Assembly (NCBI GenBank): GCA_964654535.1
Contig: CAZZIZ010000038.1
Span: 1 to 21,065, forward strand
Length of the DNA stretch: 21,065 nt
Direction: 5' to 3'
Source of the DNA: CAZZIZ01 sp964654535
GTDB taxonomy: Bacteria; Bacteroidota; Bacteroidia; Chitinophagales; UBA2359
Shown here in pieces: positions 1 to 7,661 of the stretch. Numbering within the stretch: position 1 is the stretch's first letter; the number at the start of each line of letters is the position of its first letter. The position numbers and the translations under genes are program-made. The notes under the pieces were generated by a model. The model saw only the letters and a program-made list of their open reading frames with translations, did not search any database and had not been told where the DNA came from.

Positions 1-570
1 CTAAAGTTCGCTTCCATCATTAGCAACGGTACCTACATTTTCATAACCGACGATAGTGGTATTGGCAATCCTCACTTAGCGCCAGTAGTTAATGACTTTC
101 AAGTTGAGTTTTTGAATGATGCGCTTGTGCGTGTTATCGAAAGCTATACGAGGCAGAACAGTTGCGAAACAATAACCCCTGAAGTAGTGGAAACTGAAGA
201 GCTAATTGTTTTTGATGATGAAGGCAATCAAGCAACAGATTCACAAACATCAACAGATAACATCGATGAAGAAATAATTAACCAACAAGGGACGGAAGAA
301 ATTACATCTTGGATGGATGAGATTACCATCTATCCAAATCCAGCGAACACTTTTGTAAATATTAAAACGCCGCGCGACTTAGATAGAGTAGATGTTCTAG
401 GCGCAAGTGGAATAGTTCTGATAACAGAAAGAAACGTAAGCAAAGGAACGACGCGCATAGATCTCGAGCCACTTGTAGACGGATTTTACTTTCTGCAGTG
501 TTATAGCGAAGACAGAATTGAAACCAAGAAGTTGGTGAAAAAGCGAAGCAATAGAATCAGCTTTAAGTAA
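1..570 (+). CDS. Secreted vWA-like protein with T9SS sorting domain (3' fragment)
   Basis: This is the C-terminal 189 codons of a gene whose start lies before the window; the frame is open from base 1. The first readable residues contain TYIFITDDSGIGNPHLAP, which resembles the late part of a von Willebrand factor A fold. An acidic linker rich in E, D, T and Q follows. The last 80 or so residues form a type A T9SS C-terminal domain, starting at ITIYPNPANTFVNI and ending with FYFLQCYSEDRIETKKLVKK. By family knowledge such a domain sends the protein through the type IX system to the cell surface. A short basic tail (KRSNRISFK) runs past the usual end at KLVK, which is slightly odd. The gene faces ppk1 across a shared terminator. 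The sorting domain is certain; the vWA assignment rests on one short stretch. Confidence 0.8.
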   Translation, partial: LKFASIISNGTYIFITDDSGIGNPHLAPVVNDFQVEFLNDALVRVIESYTRQNSCETITPEVVETEELIVFDDEGNQATDSQTSTDNIDEEIINQQGTEEITSWMDEITIYPNPANTFVNIKTPRDLDRVDVLGASGIVLITERNVSKGTTRIDLEPLVDGFYFLQCYSEDRIETKKLVKKRSNRISFK

Positions 571-645
571 GGTGTCTCCCCTCCCTTTTAAGGGAGTGGT
601 TGGGGCAGGCTTATTGCTGTGCAAATTTGACTGTGCACAATACAG
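571..645 (+). repeat. G-rich dispersed repeat, copy 1
   Basis: Directly after the preceding stop codon comes a pyrimidine stretch CTCCCCTCCCTTTTAAGGGA, then GTGGTTGGGGCAGG. CCCTTTTAAGGG is a perfect 12-base palindrome and is followed by several G runs. The same unit recurs at 11040-11108. The likeness continues past the G runs into GCTGTGCAAATTTGACTGTGCA here, compared with GCTATGGAAATTGAAATGTGCA there, so this is one ancestral element of about 65-70 bp rather than chance low complexity. Its function is unknown. Confidence 0.7.
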
Positions 646-676
646 TAGAGTGTAAGTTTTATTTTTAGGTTTAGTC

Positions 677-710
677 GAAAACCCGGAGCGCTTTCCCGTT
701 TCGGGTTTTC
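677..710. terminator. Bidirectional terminator between the vWA-like gene and ppk1
   Basis: GAAAACCCG (677-685) pairs with CGGGTTTTC (702-710) around a 16-base loop. On the plus strand the stem ends in TTTT, and on the minus strand the mirror arrangement follows the ppk1 stop codon immediately. The placement between two convergent genes fits a terminator serving both. The T tracts are short and partly inside the stem, so efficiency is uncertain. Confidence 0.6.
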
Positions 711-2759
711 CTATTTCAGCTTTTTCAGGTACTCGTAAAAAGCCTCTTGACTATTCAAAGGCTCCTTCTTGTTTCTGTAGAAAGTATTCGTCCCTCGTTT
801 GCCAATTTTTCTCGCCTTTACATTGTCCGCGAGTTGGAAATCAAGCATTTGCTTTATTTGCGCCTGCAGCTTTTCGTCGTAAATCGGGAAGAGTACCTCA
901 ACTCGACGATTCAGGTTGCGGTTCATTAAATCGGCGGAACCCATATAGTAGTTGGGTTTGCCCTTATTGTGAAAGTAAAAGACTCGAGCGTGTTCCAAAT
1001 AGCGACCTACGATACTGCGGATACGAATATTGTTTTTACCGCGAGAGCTCAACGGATTTAATGTGCAAGTACCGCGCACTATCAAGTCAATATCAACACC
1101 CGCTTCCTTAGCTTTTATCAATTTGCTTATGACCGGTTTGTTGTCTAAACCATTCACTTTAAAAATTAAGCTCGCCTCTTTGCCCGCTTCCGATTCCTCA
1201 ATTTCATTTTCTATGCGCTCTATCAATTCCCTTTTCAATTCGTGAGGAGCAACCAGCAAGTGCTTGAAGTCATATTTCAAGAGCCGTCCCTGTAGCATAT
1301 CAAAAACGCGCTCTAGCTCAAAGCCTATTTCATAGTGACCAGTAAACAAGGCGTGATCGCAATACACCTTAGCCGTCTTTTCATTAAAGTTGCCTGTCGA
1401 CAAATAGGAGACGTAAGCCGACTTGTTCTTTTTCGTGAGTAGCTGAATGAGTAAAACCTTACAGTGAACCTTTATACCCGGCATGCTATAGACCACGTGC
1501 ACGTTGTTCTTCTCCAGTTTCTCCGCCCATTTCAAATTCGGTTTCTCATCGAAACGAGCTTTCAATTCTACAAAGGCAGTAACCTCTTTACCGTTTTGTG
1601 CCGCGCGAATAATGTGCTTAAGCAATTGCGATTTCTTAGCCGCTCGGTAGAGACTTATTTTAATACTCTTTACCCGAGGATCGTCCGCAGCCTGATCAAC
1701 CAAATTCACCAAGGCGTCCATATTCTGGTAAGGATAGTGCGCCAGGTAATCCTTTTTTAAAATAGAGTCAATCAGTTTATTGTCATCCGCTAATTTAGGA
1801 TGCGGCAACTGTTCCCAAGGCTCGAAAGCAGCAATGCGTTCTTCGGGATTCGGAAACTTGAAAAAATCGCTGGAGTTGTGATAGCGATCTCCTTCTATTA
1901 AATCCGTGTCTTCCAGTTTGTACATTTCCTGCAAATCCCACAGCATTTTGTTGGGCATTTTGTTGTCGTACAACAAGCGAGAAGGTAGTCCAATAGAACG
2001 ACGAATCAGACTCTTTTTAATTTTATCGACTAAGTCACCGTGATACTCATCCTGAATTTTCAAATCCGCATCGCGCGATAACTTTATTGAATAGCACTTC
2101 TTAACATTGTGATAGGGATATAAGTCCTTTGCGAATTGACGAATAAGATCGTCAATGTAGTAGAGGTTGTATTTATCACCCTTTTTAATGCAAAGAAATC
2201 GGTCAATAATGTCCGAAGGAATATTTACGATACCGTAAACCTCTTTCCCACCTTTTTTCTCAGTGAGCAACAAAAAGTGATACAACATTTTGTCTCTTAA
2301 AAAGACGGTGTTGTCGGCAGATATAATGCGCGGAATTAAGTAAGGCTTAATTTTCTTTTCAAAAATTTTGCAAAGTTCATCTGCAGTTTTCACGGAGAAC
2401 TTTTTGTTCACCTTCCAATCAATGCCCACTTTTTTCAAGTCCTTCACAATATCCTTGCGCAGAATCTCGTCGAAGATGTCCTGCTGGCGGGTCACCTCTT
2501 TGCGTATGCGACGCATCAAAGCGTTAACGTTTCGCGTATCGGAACTTTTAGATTGTTTCAAAAGCAGCGAGACGCGTTTTAAACCAGAAAAACGTACGCG
2601 GAAAAACTCGTCGAGGTTGGAGGAGAAAATCGCCAAGAATTTTATGCGTTCCATCAGCGGGTTGCTGCGGTCTTGAGCCTCTTGTAGCACGCGCCCGTTG
2701 AACGAAACCCAGCTCAGGTCTCGGTCTATTAGCAGCTTTTCGATTTCCTTTTTTCTCAT
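711..2759 (-). CDS. ppk1: Polyphosphate kinase 1
   Basis: Reversibly transfers the terminal phosphate of ATP onto polyphosphate chains; typically associated with the inner face of the membrane. The 682-residue product has close to the usual PPK1 length (about 690). The N-terminal domain starts IEKLLIDRDLSWVSFNGRVL, as in PPK1. The two phospholipase-D-like catalytic domains are recognisable by YSMPGIKVHCK, whose His432 corresponds to the autophosphorylated histidine of PPK1, then LSTGNFNEKTAKVYCDHALF, and later GRYLEHARVFYF, whose His590 is the second conserved histidine. The ATG at 2759 is preferred to one nine codons upstream (2786) because PPK1 homology begins right after it. A possible promoter element AATCTTTG lies about 20 bases before this ATG. 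The gene is divergent from the PhoX-like phosphatase, a second phosphate gene, with repeat copy A between them. The identification is secure. Confidence 0.97.
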   Translation of the reverse strand: MRKKEIEKLLIDRDLSWVSFNGRVLQEAQDRSNPLMERIKFLAIFSSNLDEFFRVRFSGLKRVSLLLKQSKSSDTRNVNALMRRIRKEVTRQQDIFDEILRKDIVKDLKKVGIDWKVNKKFSVKTADELCKIFEKKIKPYLIPRIISADNTVFLRDKMLYHFLLLTEKKGGKEVYGIVNIPSDIIDRFLCIKKGDKYNLYYIDDLIRQFAKDLYPYHNVKKCYSIKLSRDADLKIQDEYHGDLVDKIKKSLIRRSIGLPSRLLYDNKMPNKMLWDLQEMYKLEDTDLIEGDRYHNSSDFFKFPNPEERIAAFEPWEQLPHPKLADDNKLIDSILKKDYLAHYPYQNMDALVNLVDQAADDPRVKSIKISLYRAAKKSQLLKHIIRAAQNGKEVTAFVELKARFDEKPNLKWAEKLEKNNVHVVYSMPGIKVHCKVLLIQLLTKKNKSAYVSYLSTGNFNEKTAKVYCDHALFTGHYEIGFELERVFDMLQGRLLKYDFKHLLVAPHELKRELIERIENEIEESEAGKEASLIFKVNGLDNKPVISKLIKAKEAGVDIDLIVRGTCTLNPLSSRGKNNIRIRSIVGRYLEHARVFYFHNKGKPNYYMGSADLMNRNLNRRVEVLFPIYDEKLQAQIKQMLDFQLADNVKARKIGKRGTNTFYRNKKEPLNSQEAFYEYLKKLK

Positions 2760-2857
2760 TATAAGTGGTGCGCAAAGATTGCACATTCTGTGCTAATTGT
2801 GGGTTTAATTTTGGGTTAGAATTTTGAGAATTTTTGGATAACTCGGGAACTTTATTT

Positions 2858-3063
2858 GGGCGTGCCCCCTCGCTCCCTCCGCCTTATTGGTCTGCGACCA
2901 AAAGGCTGCGGTTGCTCAGGGTCGGGCTTATCCAGCACTCCGCTTCGCTTCGGTACTTAGTGGTTCCGCCAACAGCATCGCTTCTACCGCTAAGGCGGTA
3001 AGCGCTGCTAGGCGTCTCTGCACTAAGTACTACGCCTGCGGCTATGCTTCCTATCCCTCACGC
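2858..3063 (-). repeat. Structured dispersed element, copy A (type I)
   Basis: Read on the minus strand it begins GCGTGAGGGATAGGAAG (3063 downwards) and ends GGGGGCACGCCC (2858). The main stem pairs GTACTTAGTG with CACTAAGTAC. An inner hairpin CTTACCGCC-TTA-GCGGTAGA is the same as in copy E. Next come a box like CGGAGTGCTGGATAAGCCCGA and a terminal hairpin with arms TTGGTC/GACCAA and GCCTT/AAGGC. The 3' end of the stem region and both outer ends match copies E and F. It lies in the divergent space between ppk1 and the PhoX-like gene, so it is not simply a terminator. The remaining bases of this 450-bp gap (2760-2857 and 3064-3211) are AT-rich upstream sequence without another recognisable feature. 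Confidence 0.85.
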
Positions 3064-3211
3064 TAGAATTCTGAGTTTCGAGCAAGACTTTGCTGATATC
3101 CGTGTATCGCTTGAGAGTTTTAACAATCTCGGTTAAATGCTAATAAATAAAGACTGCACTTTTATAAATATTTTTACTTTAGCTCTTAACCTGAAAATAT
3201 CCAATCAGATA

Positions 3212-4729
3212 ATGAGACTAGTTTTCTTCTTTGTGATATTCTTTTCTCAGATCTGCAGCTTCTCGCAGAATAACTCAATAGGCGATTTTATGTCGGTTGA
3301 ACCTGGGCCGCGAGACGACAAAATGCACTTGCCGACAACCCACTCCTTTCAAGTCATTATCGAAGAAGGCGATGTGCTCACCAGTGGTGAGTTGATGCAC
3401 GGTCAGTTCGACTTTACTGCTTATGTACCTATAAATGGTTCAAGTCAAAATGGTTACCTATCTATCAACGGTGAAATGAATCCTGGCTTCAACGCTATGT
3501 TCGACTTTCAGTATGACAGCGTGCTTAAAAAGTGGACGCATAGCAATTCACAGCAAGTTGACTTTACGAGTGTTGGTGGAATATACCGCGCTTGTTCTGG
3601 TGCGGTTACTCCTTGGAATACGGTAATTGCCTGTGAAGAGTTTGTCAATAATGCAGACATAAACAACGATGGTTACGATGACGCTGGCTGGGTTGTAGAA
3701 ATAGATCCCGTTTCAAGAACGGTAATTGATAAACACTACGCCATGGGTAAATTCAAACATGAAAATGTAGCCTGTCACCCGAATCAAAGAACTTTTTACC
3801 AAGGTGCTGACTCAAACCCAGGCTATTTATACAAGTTTGTTGCCGATACTCCTGGGGACTTGAGCAGTGGCGATTTGTATGTTTATAAAGGGCCCAAAAA
3901 TGGTAACGGAAACTGGATACTTCTAGATAACAGTACACCAGCAAAGCGCGAAAACACTCTGAATCAATCAGCCAACGTCATTGCCACGGTGTTTGTCGGG
4001 GTAGAGGATGTAGAAATAGGCCTCGATGGAAAAGTGTATATGGCAGTTAAAGGCGAGAGTGCTGTTTATCGCTTTGAAGATGATGACTTGCTTACCGGCG
4101 GGGCAGTCCTGAACTTTGAAACTTTTGTGGGTGGTGTTGGTGTGAGTTATGATATCCATCATCCCAACGGTACCACCAATACTGTATGGGGTTCTGGGAA
4201 TGATAACCTCACTTTTGACAATCAAGGAAATCTATACGTGCTGCAAGATGGTGGCGATCATCACGTATGGATAGTACGACCAAATCATACGGCAGCTGCG
4301 CCTCGGGTTGGTATTTTTATGCGAGCACCAGCGGGTTCAGAACCAACGGGTATGACCTTTACTCCAGATAACAAGTTTATGTTTATGTCCTTTCAGCATC
4401 CTTCAGCTGCTAATAATAGTTCAACTCAACTAGATGCATTTGGCAATCCACAGGCTTTTGATAACGACGTGGCTATTGTAGTTGCACTCGATGAGGACTT
4501 AGGGCTTTATTCCAATAACTGTTTGCAGAATCTCCAAGTATCTGGCCCTGATATTCCTACAGCATTGTATCCAGCCAAAGATGAGATTGTTTCCAATGGC
4601 TCGATTCAAGTTTCAAGTTCTGTCGATTATCGCGCAGGTTCTTGCATCAATTTGCAGCCTTCCTTTGAAGTTCAAGCGGGTGCTACTTTTTCGGCGCTTA
4701 TTGAGGATTGTAATGTAGTTGCTCCTTAG
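3212..4729 (+). CDS. Secreted PhoX-type (DUF839) phosphatase-like protein
   Basis: A 505-residue secreted protein of the PhoX/DUF839 beta-propeller family, whose characterised members are calcium- and iron-dependent alkaline phosphatases. Visible hallmarks are CSGAVTPWNTVIACEE (residues 128-143; PhoX proteins have a C-G-x-TPW-x(4)-CEE pattern with a metal-binding Cys), GWVVEIDP, KFKHENVA, GVEDVEIGLDGKVYMA, DNLTFDNQGNLYVLQDG and PTGMTFTPDNKFMF. The ATG at 3212 is chosen over 3137 because it places a Sec-type signal peptide (MRLVFFFVIFFSQICSFSQ) at the N-terminus. Classical PhoX proteins usually carry a Tat signal; no twin-arginine is present here. The last 50 residues (VDYRAGSCINLQPSFEVQAGATFSA) form a short repeat domain common at the ends of Bacteroidota surface proteins. 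It is divergent from ppk1, suggesting a phosphate-scavenging role. The exact substrate is not proven. Confidence 0.85.
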   Translation: MRLVFFFVIFFSQICSFSQNNSIGDFMSVEPGPRDDKMHLPTTHSFQVIIEEGDVLTSGELMHGQFDFTAYVPINGSSQNGYLSINGEMNPGFNAMFDFQYDSVLKKWTHSNSQQVDFTSVGGIYRACSGAVTPWNTVIACEEFVNNADINNDGYDDAGWVVEIDPVSRTVIDKHYAMGKFKHENVACHPNQRTFYQGADSNPGYLYKFVADTPGDLSSGDLYVYKGPKNGNGNWILLDNSTPAKRENTLNQSANVIATVFVGVEDVEIGLDGKVYMAVKGESAVYRFEDDDLLTGGAVLNFETFVGGVGVSYDIHHPNGTTNTVWGSGNDNLTFDNQGNLYVLQDGGDHHVWIVRPNHTAAAPRVGIFMRAPAGSEPTGMTFTPDNKFMFMSFQHPSAANNSSTQLDAFGNPQAFDNDVAIVVALDEDLGLYSNNCLQNLQVSGPDIPTALYPAKDEIVSNGSIQVSSSVDYRAGSCINLQPSFEVQAGATFSALIEDCNVVAP

Positions 4730-4739
4730 GCTCTTTAGA

Positions 4740-6857
4740 CTAAAATCCCAAGACAACTCGCTCTACGGATTTTAAACCAGCGTCCAAATCAATAATCTCT
4801 AGCAGGTAAATCCCCGCAGCTAGTCCGTTAGTCGAAAGCTGCGTAGCATTGTTAGCGGTCTTGACTAAAGTTCCGAATTGGTTTATCAATCTGATCTCAA
4901 AATTTTGAGCGTCTACTTCAATGTTAATTTTTTCTTGCGCGGGATTAGGATAAACACTAATGGCAGTTTCTCGAAACGCATTAATCGAGGTAAGAAATTC
5001 TAAATCAGCTTTACTTATGCGAAGTACTCCCGCACCTTTCGTAGCAAGAAATGCATAGCCATCCCAACTAACATCAAAGTCTTCGATGGTTTGCAAGTCA
5101 GGAAAGGAATTTGGCGTGATGTCTTTCCAAGTATCTCCCTCATCCTCGCTATACCAGAGCGCGTCCTTCGAATAGATGTACAAGTCATTTTCGTGATCAA
5201 CATAAATGTCTCTAAATGTTTCATTCGCTACCGGAGGCAAGTCTTTAAAAACGAAAGTCTCTGCGTTGTCATCGGAGAAGAAAAGAAAGTTGCTGTTTAA
5301 ACCGTAAACTTCTGGGCCGCTGTAATTAGTGCGCAGCCTGTTTATGCCCTGACCAGCAATTTGTACCTCTGAAACAAACTCACCATCTAATCCATATTTT
5401 TGGAAGCTTTGACCTGACGAGCCATAATCGAAGAGATAAAGAAATCCTTCGGAAGAATAATCTTCATCCATAAACTCGCCGTCAAAAACAAAGTCTACCA
5501 GAGGAGTGCTAGACCAAGAAAGCCCAAAATCAGACGAGCTGCGTATGGTCGTTGAGCTCAGGCAATAAGCAATCTCATCTTTTTCAAAGAATCTATTTAT
5601 AAAGCTCAGACCATTGCTCTGCCAGTTTTGTCCATTGTTTAGAGAAATGCATCCAGGAGTACCCAATATGTTTCCATTCGAAAGAGAAAAGAGTTTCGGA
5701 AAATTATCGCAAGCATTGGCTTGTAGGTCCAACCAGTCTCCGGTGGATGACAGCGTATATTGGTCAAACGTAAAGTTCTCACCGACATATACGTTGTCCA
5801 CGCTCGCCGCTTCTACTCGTCCGGCTAAAGGCAATCCAAATTCTTGACCAATCGGCAACCAATTGTTGATACCATTTTCGGAATAGAAATTCCTTCCTTC
5901 GTGATACAAGATCACTCCCTCGGCGCCAACGGCTTGAGACCCAAGTCGGGTACTGCTTCGTAGATCAACAGCACCTGCGCTAGGCATTGTGTAGCCCAAG
6001 TTAATGCTGCTTTGAATTTCAAAGGACGCGCCCTGATCGGTGGAAACATAAATTTGTGTGCATTGCGAAGTGCTCGTTCCTTGACCTGAGCAGCCGCTAA
6101 TTAAATGTATGTTGCCGTTGTTTAGTACAGTGATAATGCCGCTGAGATTGTTTTGATAATCCGTCCAAGTAATTCCATCGTCGGAGTAACTTGTCGTGGA
6201 GTAAAACCTGCTTCCGTCAAAAACGAAGCGCGATTGTGCATGATTGGTTTCGTCAGGATGTTCTTCGAGAATTTCTAAATCGGAATTCATCTTTACAACA
6301 TAAAGGAAAACATTGCCCGGCGATAAAAAGAAGTAATGCTCGTCACCCGATCCTTTAAGAAACGATTTAGTAACCGTTAGTGGACTAAGATCACTAAAGT
6401 CTAAGAACTCAATTAGGTCTCCAACTGAATTATACAAGCGCATTTGCTGTCTTCCACGTACTAGAACATTACCATTGTTAAAACCAGCAACAGTATTGAA
6501 TACCTGATTTGATTCAGGCAATTCAATAAACAATGTCAAGTCAAAGCTGTTGTTATCTAGTTTGTAAACCGTTTCATTAAAAAGTAATAGGTAATTACCA
6601 TCCACATCTATATCCACCAAAGGAGTCCTTTGATTTTGCACCGGCAGGTCACCTACGTCTGTCCAAGTAGCACCCATATCATCCGAAACCAACAAGCTTG
6701 GAGGATTTTGAATGGTGCCGAGTATTCTAGATTCGGAAAAGTGAATGATTTCAATATTCTCCGAGTTGAGCAATGGCAGTTGTTCCCAAGTGCTTTGTCC
6801 ATTCAGAAAGTTGGAGGATATCAGTAAAAGGCAAAGTAGAAGTTTTTTGATTTTCAT
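4740..6857 (-). CDS. Secreted Asp-box (BNR-like) repeat protein with T9SS domain
   Basis: A 705-residue secreted protein of unknown specific function. Residues 1-20 are a signal peptide (MKIKKLLLCLLLISSNFLNG, then QS). The body holds several Asp-box motifs of the S-x-D-x-G-x-T-W type: VSDDMGATWTDV, YSDDGITWTDY, VSTDQGASFE, SSDFGLSWSS, FSDDNAETF and YSEDEGDTWKDITP. These are the turns of beta-propeller blades, as in sialidase, VPS10 and photosystem II stability factor relatives. The C-terminal 75 residues are a type A T9SS domain (ISVYPNPAQEKINIEV to VERVVLGF). The sequence shows no sialidase catalytic signature that I can identify, so a binding or structural surface role is as likely as an enzyme. 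The gene is convergent with the PhoX-like gene, with only 10 bases between the stop codons, and divergent from the CCPFF gene. Confidence 0.85.
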   Translation of the reverse strand: MKIKKLLLCLLLISSNFLNGQSTWEQLPLLNSENIEIIHFSESRILGTIQNPPSLLVSDDMGATWTDVGDLPVQNQRTPLVDIDVDGNYLLLFNETVYKLDNNSFDLTLFIELPESNQVFNTVAGFNNGNVLVRGRQQMRLYNSVGDLIEFLDFSDLSPLTVTKSFLKGSGDEHYFFLSPGNVFLYVVKMNSDLEILEEHPDETNHAQSRFVFDGSRFYSTTSYSDDGITWTDYQNNLSGIITVLNNGNIHLISGCSGQGTSTSQCTQIYVSTDQGASFEIQSSINLGYTMPSAGAVDLRSSTRLGSQAVGAEGVILYHEGRNFYSENGINNWLPIGQEFGLPLAGRVEAASVDNVYVGENFTFDQYTLSSTGDWLDLQANACDNFPKLFSLSNGNILGTPGCISLNNGQNWQSNGLSFINRFFEKDEIAYCLSSTTIRSSSDFGLSWSSTPLVDFVFDGEFMDEDYSSEGFLYLFDYGSSGQSFQKYGLDGEFVSEVQIAGQGINRLRTNYSGPEVYGLNSNFLFFSDDNAETFVFKDLPPVANETFRDIYVDHENDLYIYSKDALWYSEDEGDTWKDITPNSFPDLQTIEDFDVSWDGYAFLATKGAGVLRISKADLEFLTSINAFRETAISVYPNPAQEKINIEVDAQNFEIRLINQFGTLVKTANNATQLSTNGLAAGIYLLEIIDLDAGLKSVERVVLGF

Positions 6858-6922
6858 AGTGATGCTTATTTCAAAAGAAATCTGTTAAAACTGAGTGTGG
6901 TTAAATTAAGCGAAAAGAAGCA

Positions 6923-6936
6923 TGTGTAGCTACACA
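6923..6936. promoter_or_regulatory. Perfect 14-bp palindrome, possible operator
   Basis: TGTGTAGCTACACA is a perfect palindrome without a spacer. It sits almost centrally in the 119-bp divergent space between the Asp-box protein (start 6857) and the CCPFF protein (start 6977). The size and position suit a binding site for a dimeric regulator acting on one or both genes. No other copy was noticed in the window, and the regulator is unknown. Confidence 0.35.
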
Positions 6937-6976
6937 CTTATCAGAATGTTTTTATCTTGATTTAACAATTATCAAC

Positions 6977-7417
6977 ATGAAAATCAAATCCCTTCTCTGT
7001 GCTCTCGGTTGGCTAGCCTTCGCAGCACTCCTGATTGGCTCGAGCATTTTTAACTCCTTTGTTTCGGAAGGGAATCAAAGTTTTGAATCAATCATCTGGA
7101 AAAAGAACGTGCAAGTTTTTGATGGCTTGCTAAGTTGCAGTTTGTTGCCCGACGATTTGAACGAGCGCGTCACTATGTTGAAGGAAGAACTCTTTACGGA
7201 CGAAGTGGAAACCGAAGAGTTAGAAGACGGCTATATGTTTTTCTTCGACGACGAAGGAGAAGTCGCGACCAAGCTTTTAGATTTTCTGGATATAGAAAAA
7301 CAGTGCTGTCCGTTTTTTAAGTTTGATTTATCTATTCTACCATTCAAGCAAGGAATGGCATTGAAGATTTCTGGTGGGCCGAGGGTGAAGTCATTTATTG
7401 AGTATTATATGGATTAG
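6977..7417 (+). CDS. Small membrane-anchored protein with CCPFF motif
   Basis: A 146-residue protein of unknown function. Residues 5-26 (SLLCALGWLAFAALLIGSSIFN) form a membrane segment or uncleaved signal anchor. The rest is a soluble acidic domain. Near the end is EKQCCPFFKFDLSI (Cys110 and Cys111), followed by a hydrophobic strand and ISGGPRVKSFIEYYM. This arrangement (a short helix with an acidic residue before CCPF or CCPFL, an alternating strand, then a G-P-x-x-x-K-x-F-I end) recurs in a loosely described group of small bacterial proteins, some in metal-related contexts. The paired cysteines could bind a metal or be redox-active; that is inference. A third cysteine lies at position 54. 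It is followed by repeat copy B and convergent with the TonB/DUF4249 operon. Confidence 0.75.
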   Translation: MKIKSLLCALGWLAFAALLIGSSIFNSFVSEGNQSFESIIWKKNVQVFDGLLSCSLLPDDLNERVTMLKEELFTDEVETEELEDGYMFFFDDEGEVATKLLDFLDIEKQCCPFFKFDLSILPFKQGMALKISGGPRVKSFIEYYMD

Positions 7418-7451
7418 CCTTTAGCTATATCTCCGAAGGTGAAATCTTCAT

Positions 7452-7644
7452 GCGTGAGGGATAGAGGGGTTTGTTTAAGCTCCTGTTGTTAAAAACAAGA
7501 AAAGCGCTCAGCTCCTTAAGAGCTGGATGCGCTTTTTGTTTTTTACAGAACAGAGCGAGCCCCGAAAGCCCGACCCCTTTTCTTCCAGTACCTTGTTGGT
7601 TCCTTGACCAACAAGCTGGACTGGAAGAAAAGGGGTCACGCCCA
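7452..7644 (+). repeat. Structured dispersed element, copy B (type II)
   Basis: Begins GCGTGAGGGATAGAGGGG and ends GGGGTCACGCCCA. Two long hairpins are visible. The first spans about 7483-7553: CTGTT pairs with AACAG, AAAAACAAGAAAAGCGC with GCGCTTTTTGTTTTT (one bulge), and CAGCTC with GAGCTG around CTTAA. The second is 7572-7637: GACCCCTTTTCTTCCAGT pairs with ACTGGAAGAAAAGGGGTC, capped by CTTGTTGGT/ACCAACAAG. The spacer between them reads ACAGAGCGAGCCCCGAAAGC. The same plan with different stem bases is found in copy D. It fills most of the 244-bp gap between two convergent genes, so here it could also end transcription. Confidence 0.85.
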
Positions 7645-7661
7645 AACAAAACTCAAAAAAT

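Noticed and set aside
397..624. 75-codon minus-strand frame over the end of the first gene and the G-rich repeat
   Set aside because: It runs antisense to the T9SS domain and starts in the dispersed repeat; the Pro-rich start is the repeat read backwards.
571..710. Direct repeat TGTGCA pair near 616-640 as a possible operator
   Set aside because: The pairing is short and imperfect, and the bases belong to the dispersed G-rich repeat unit seen again at 11040-11108.
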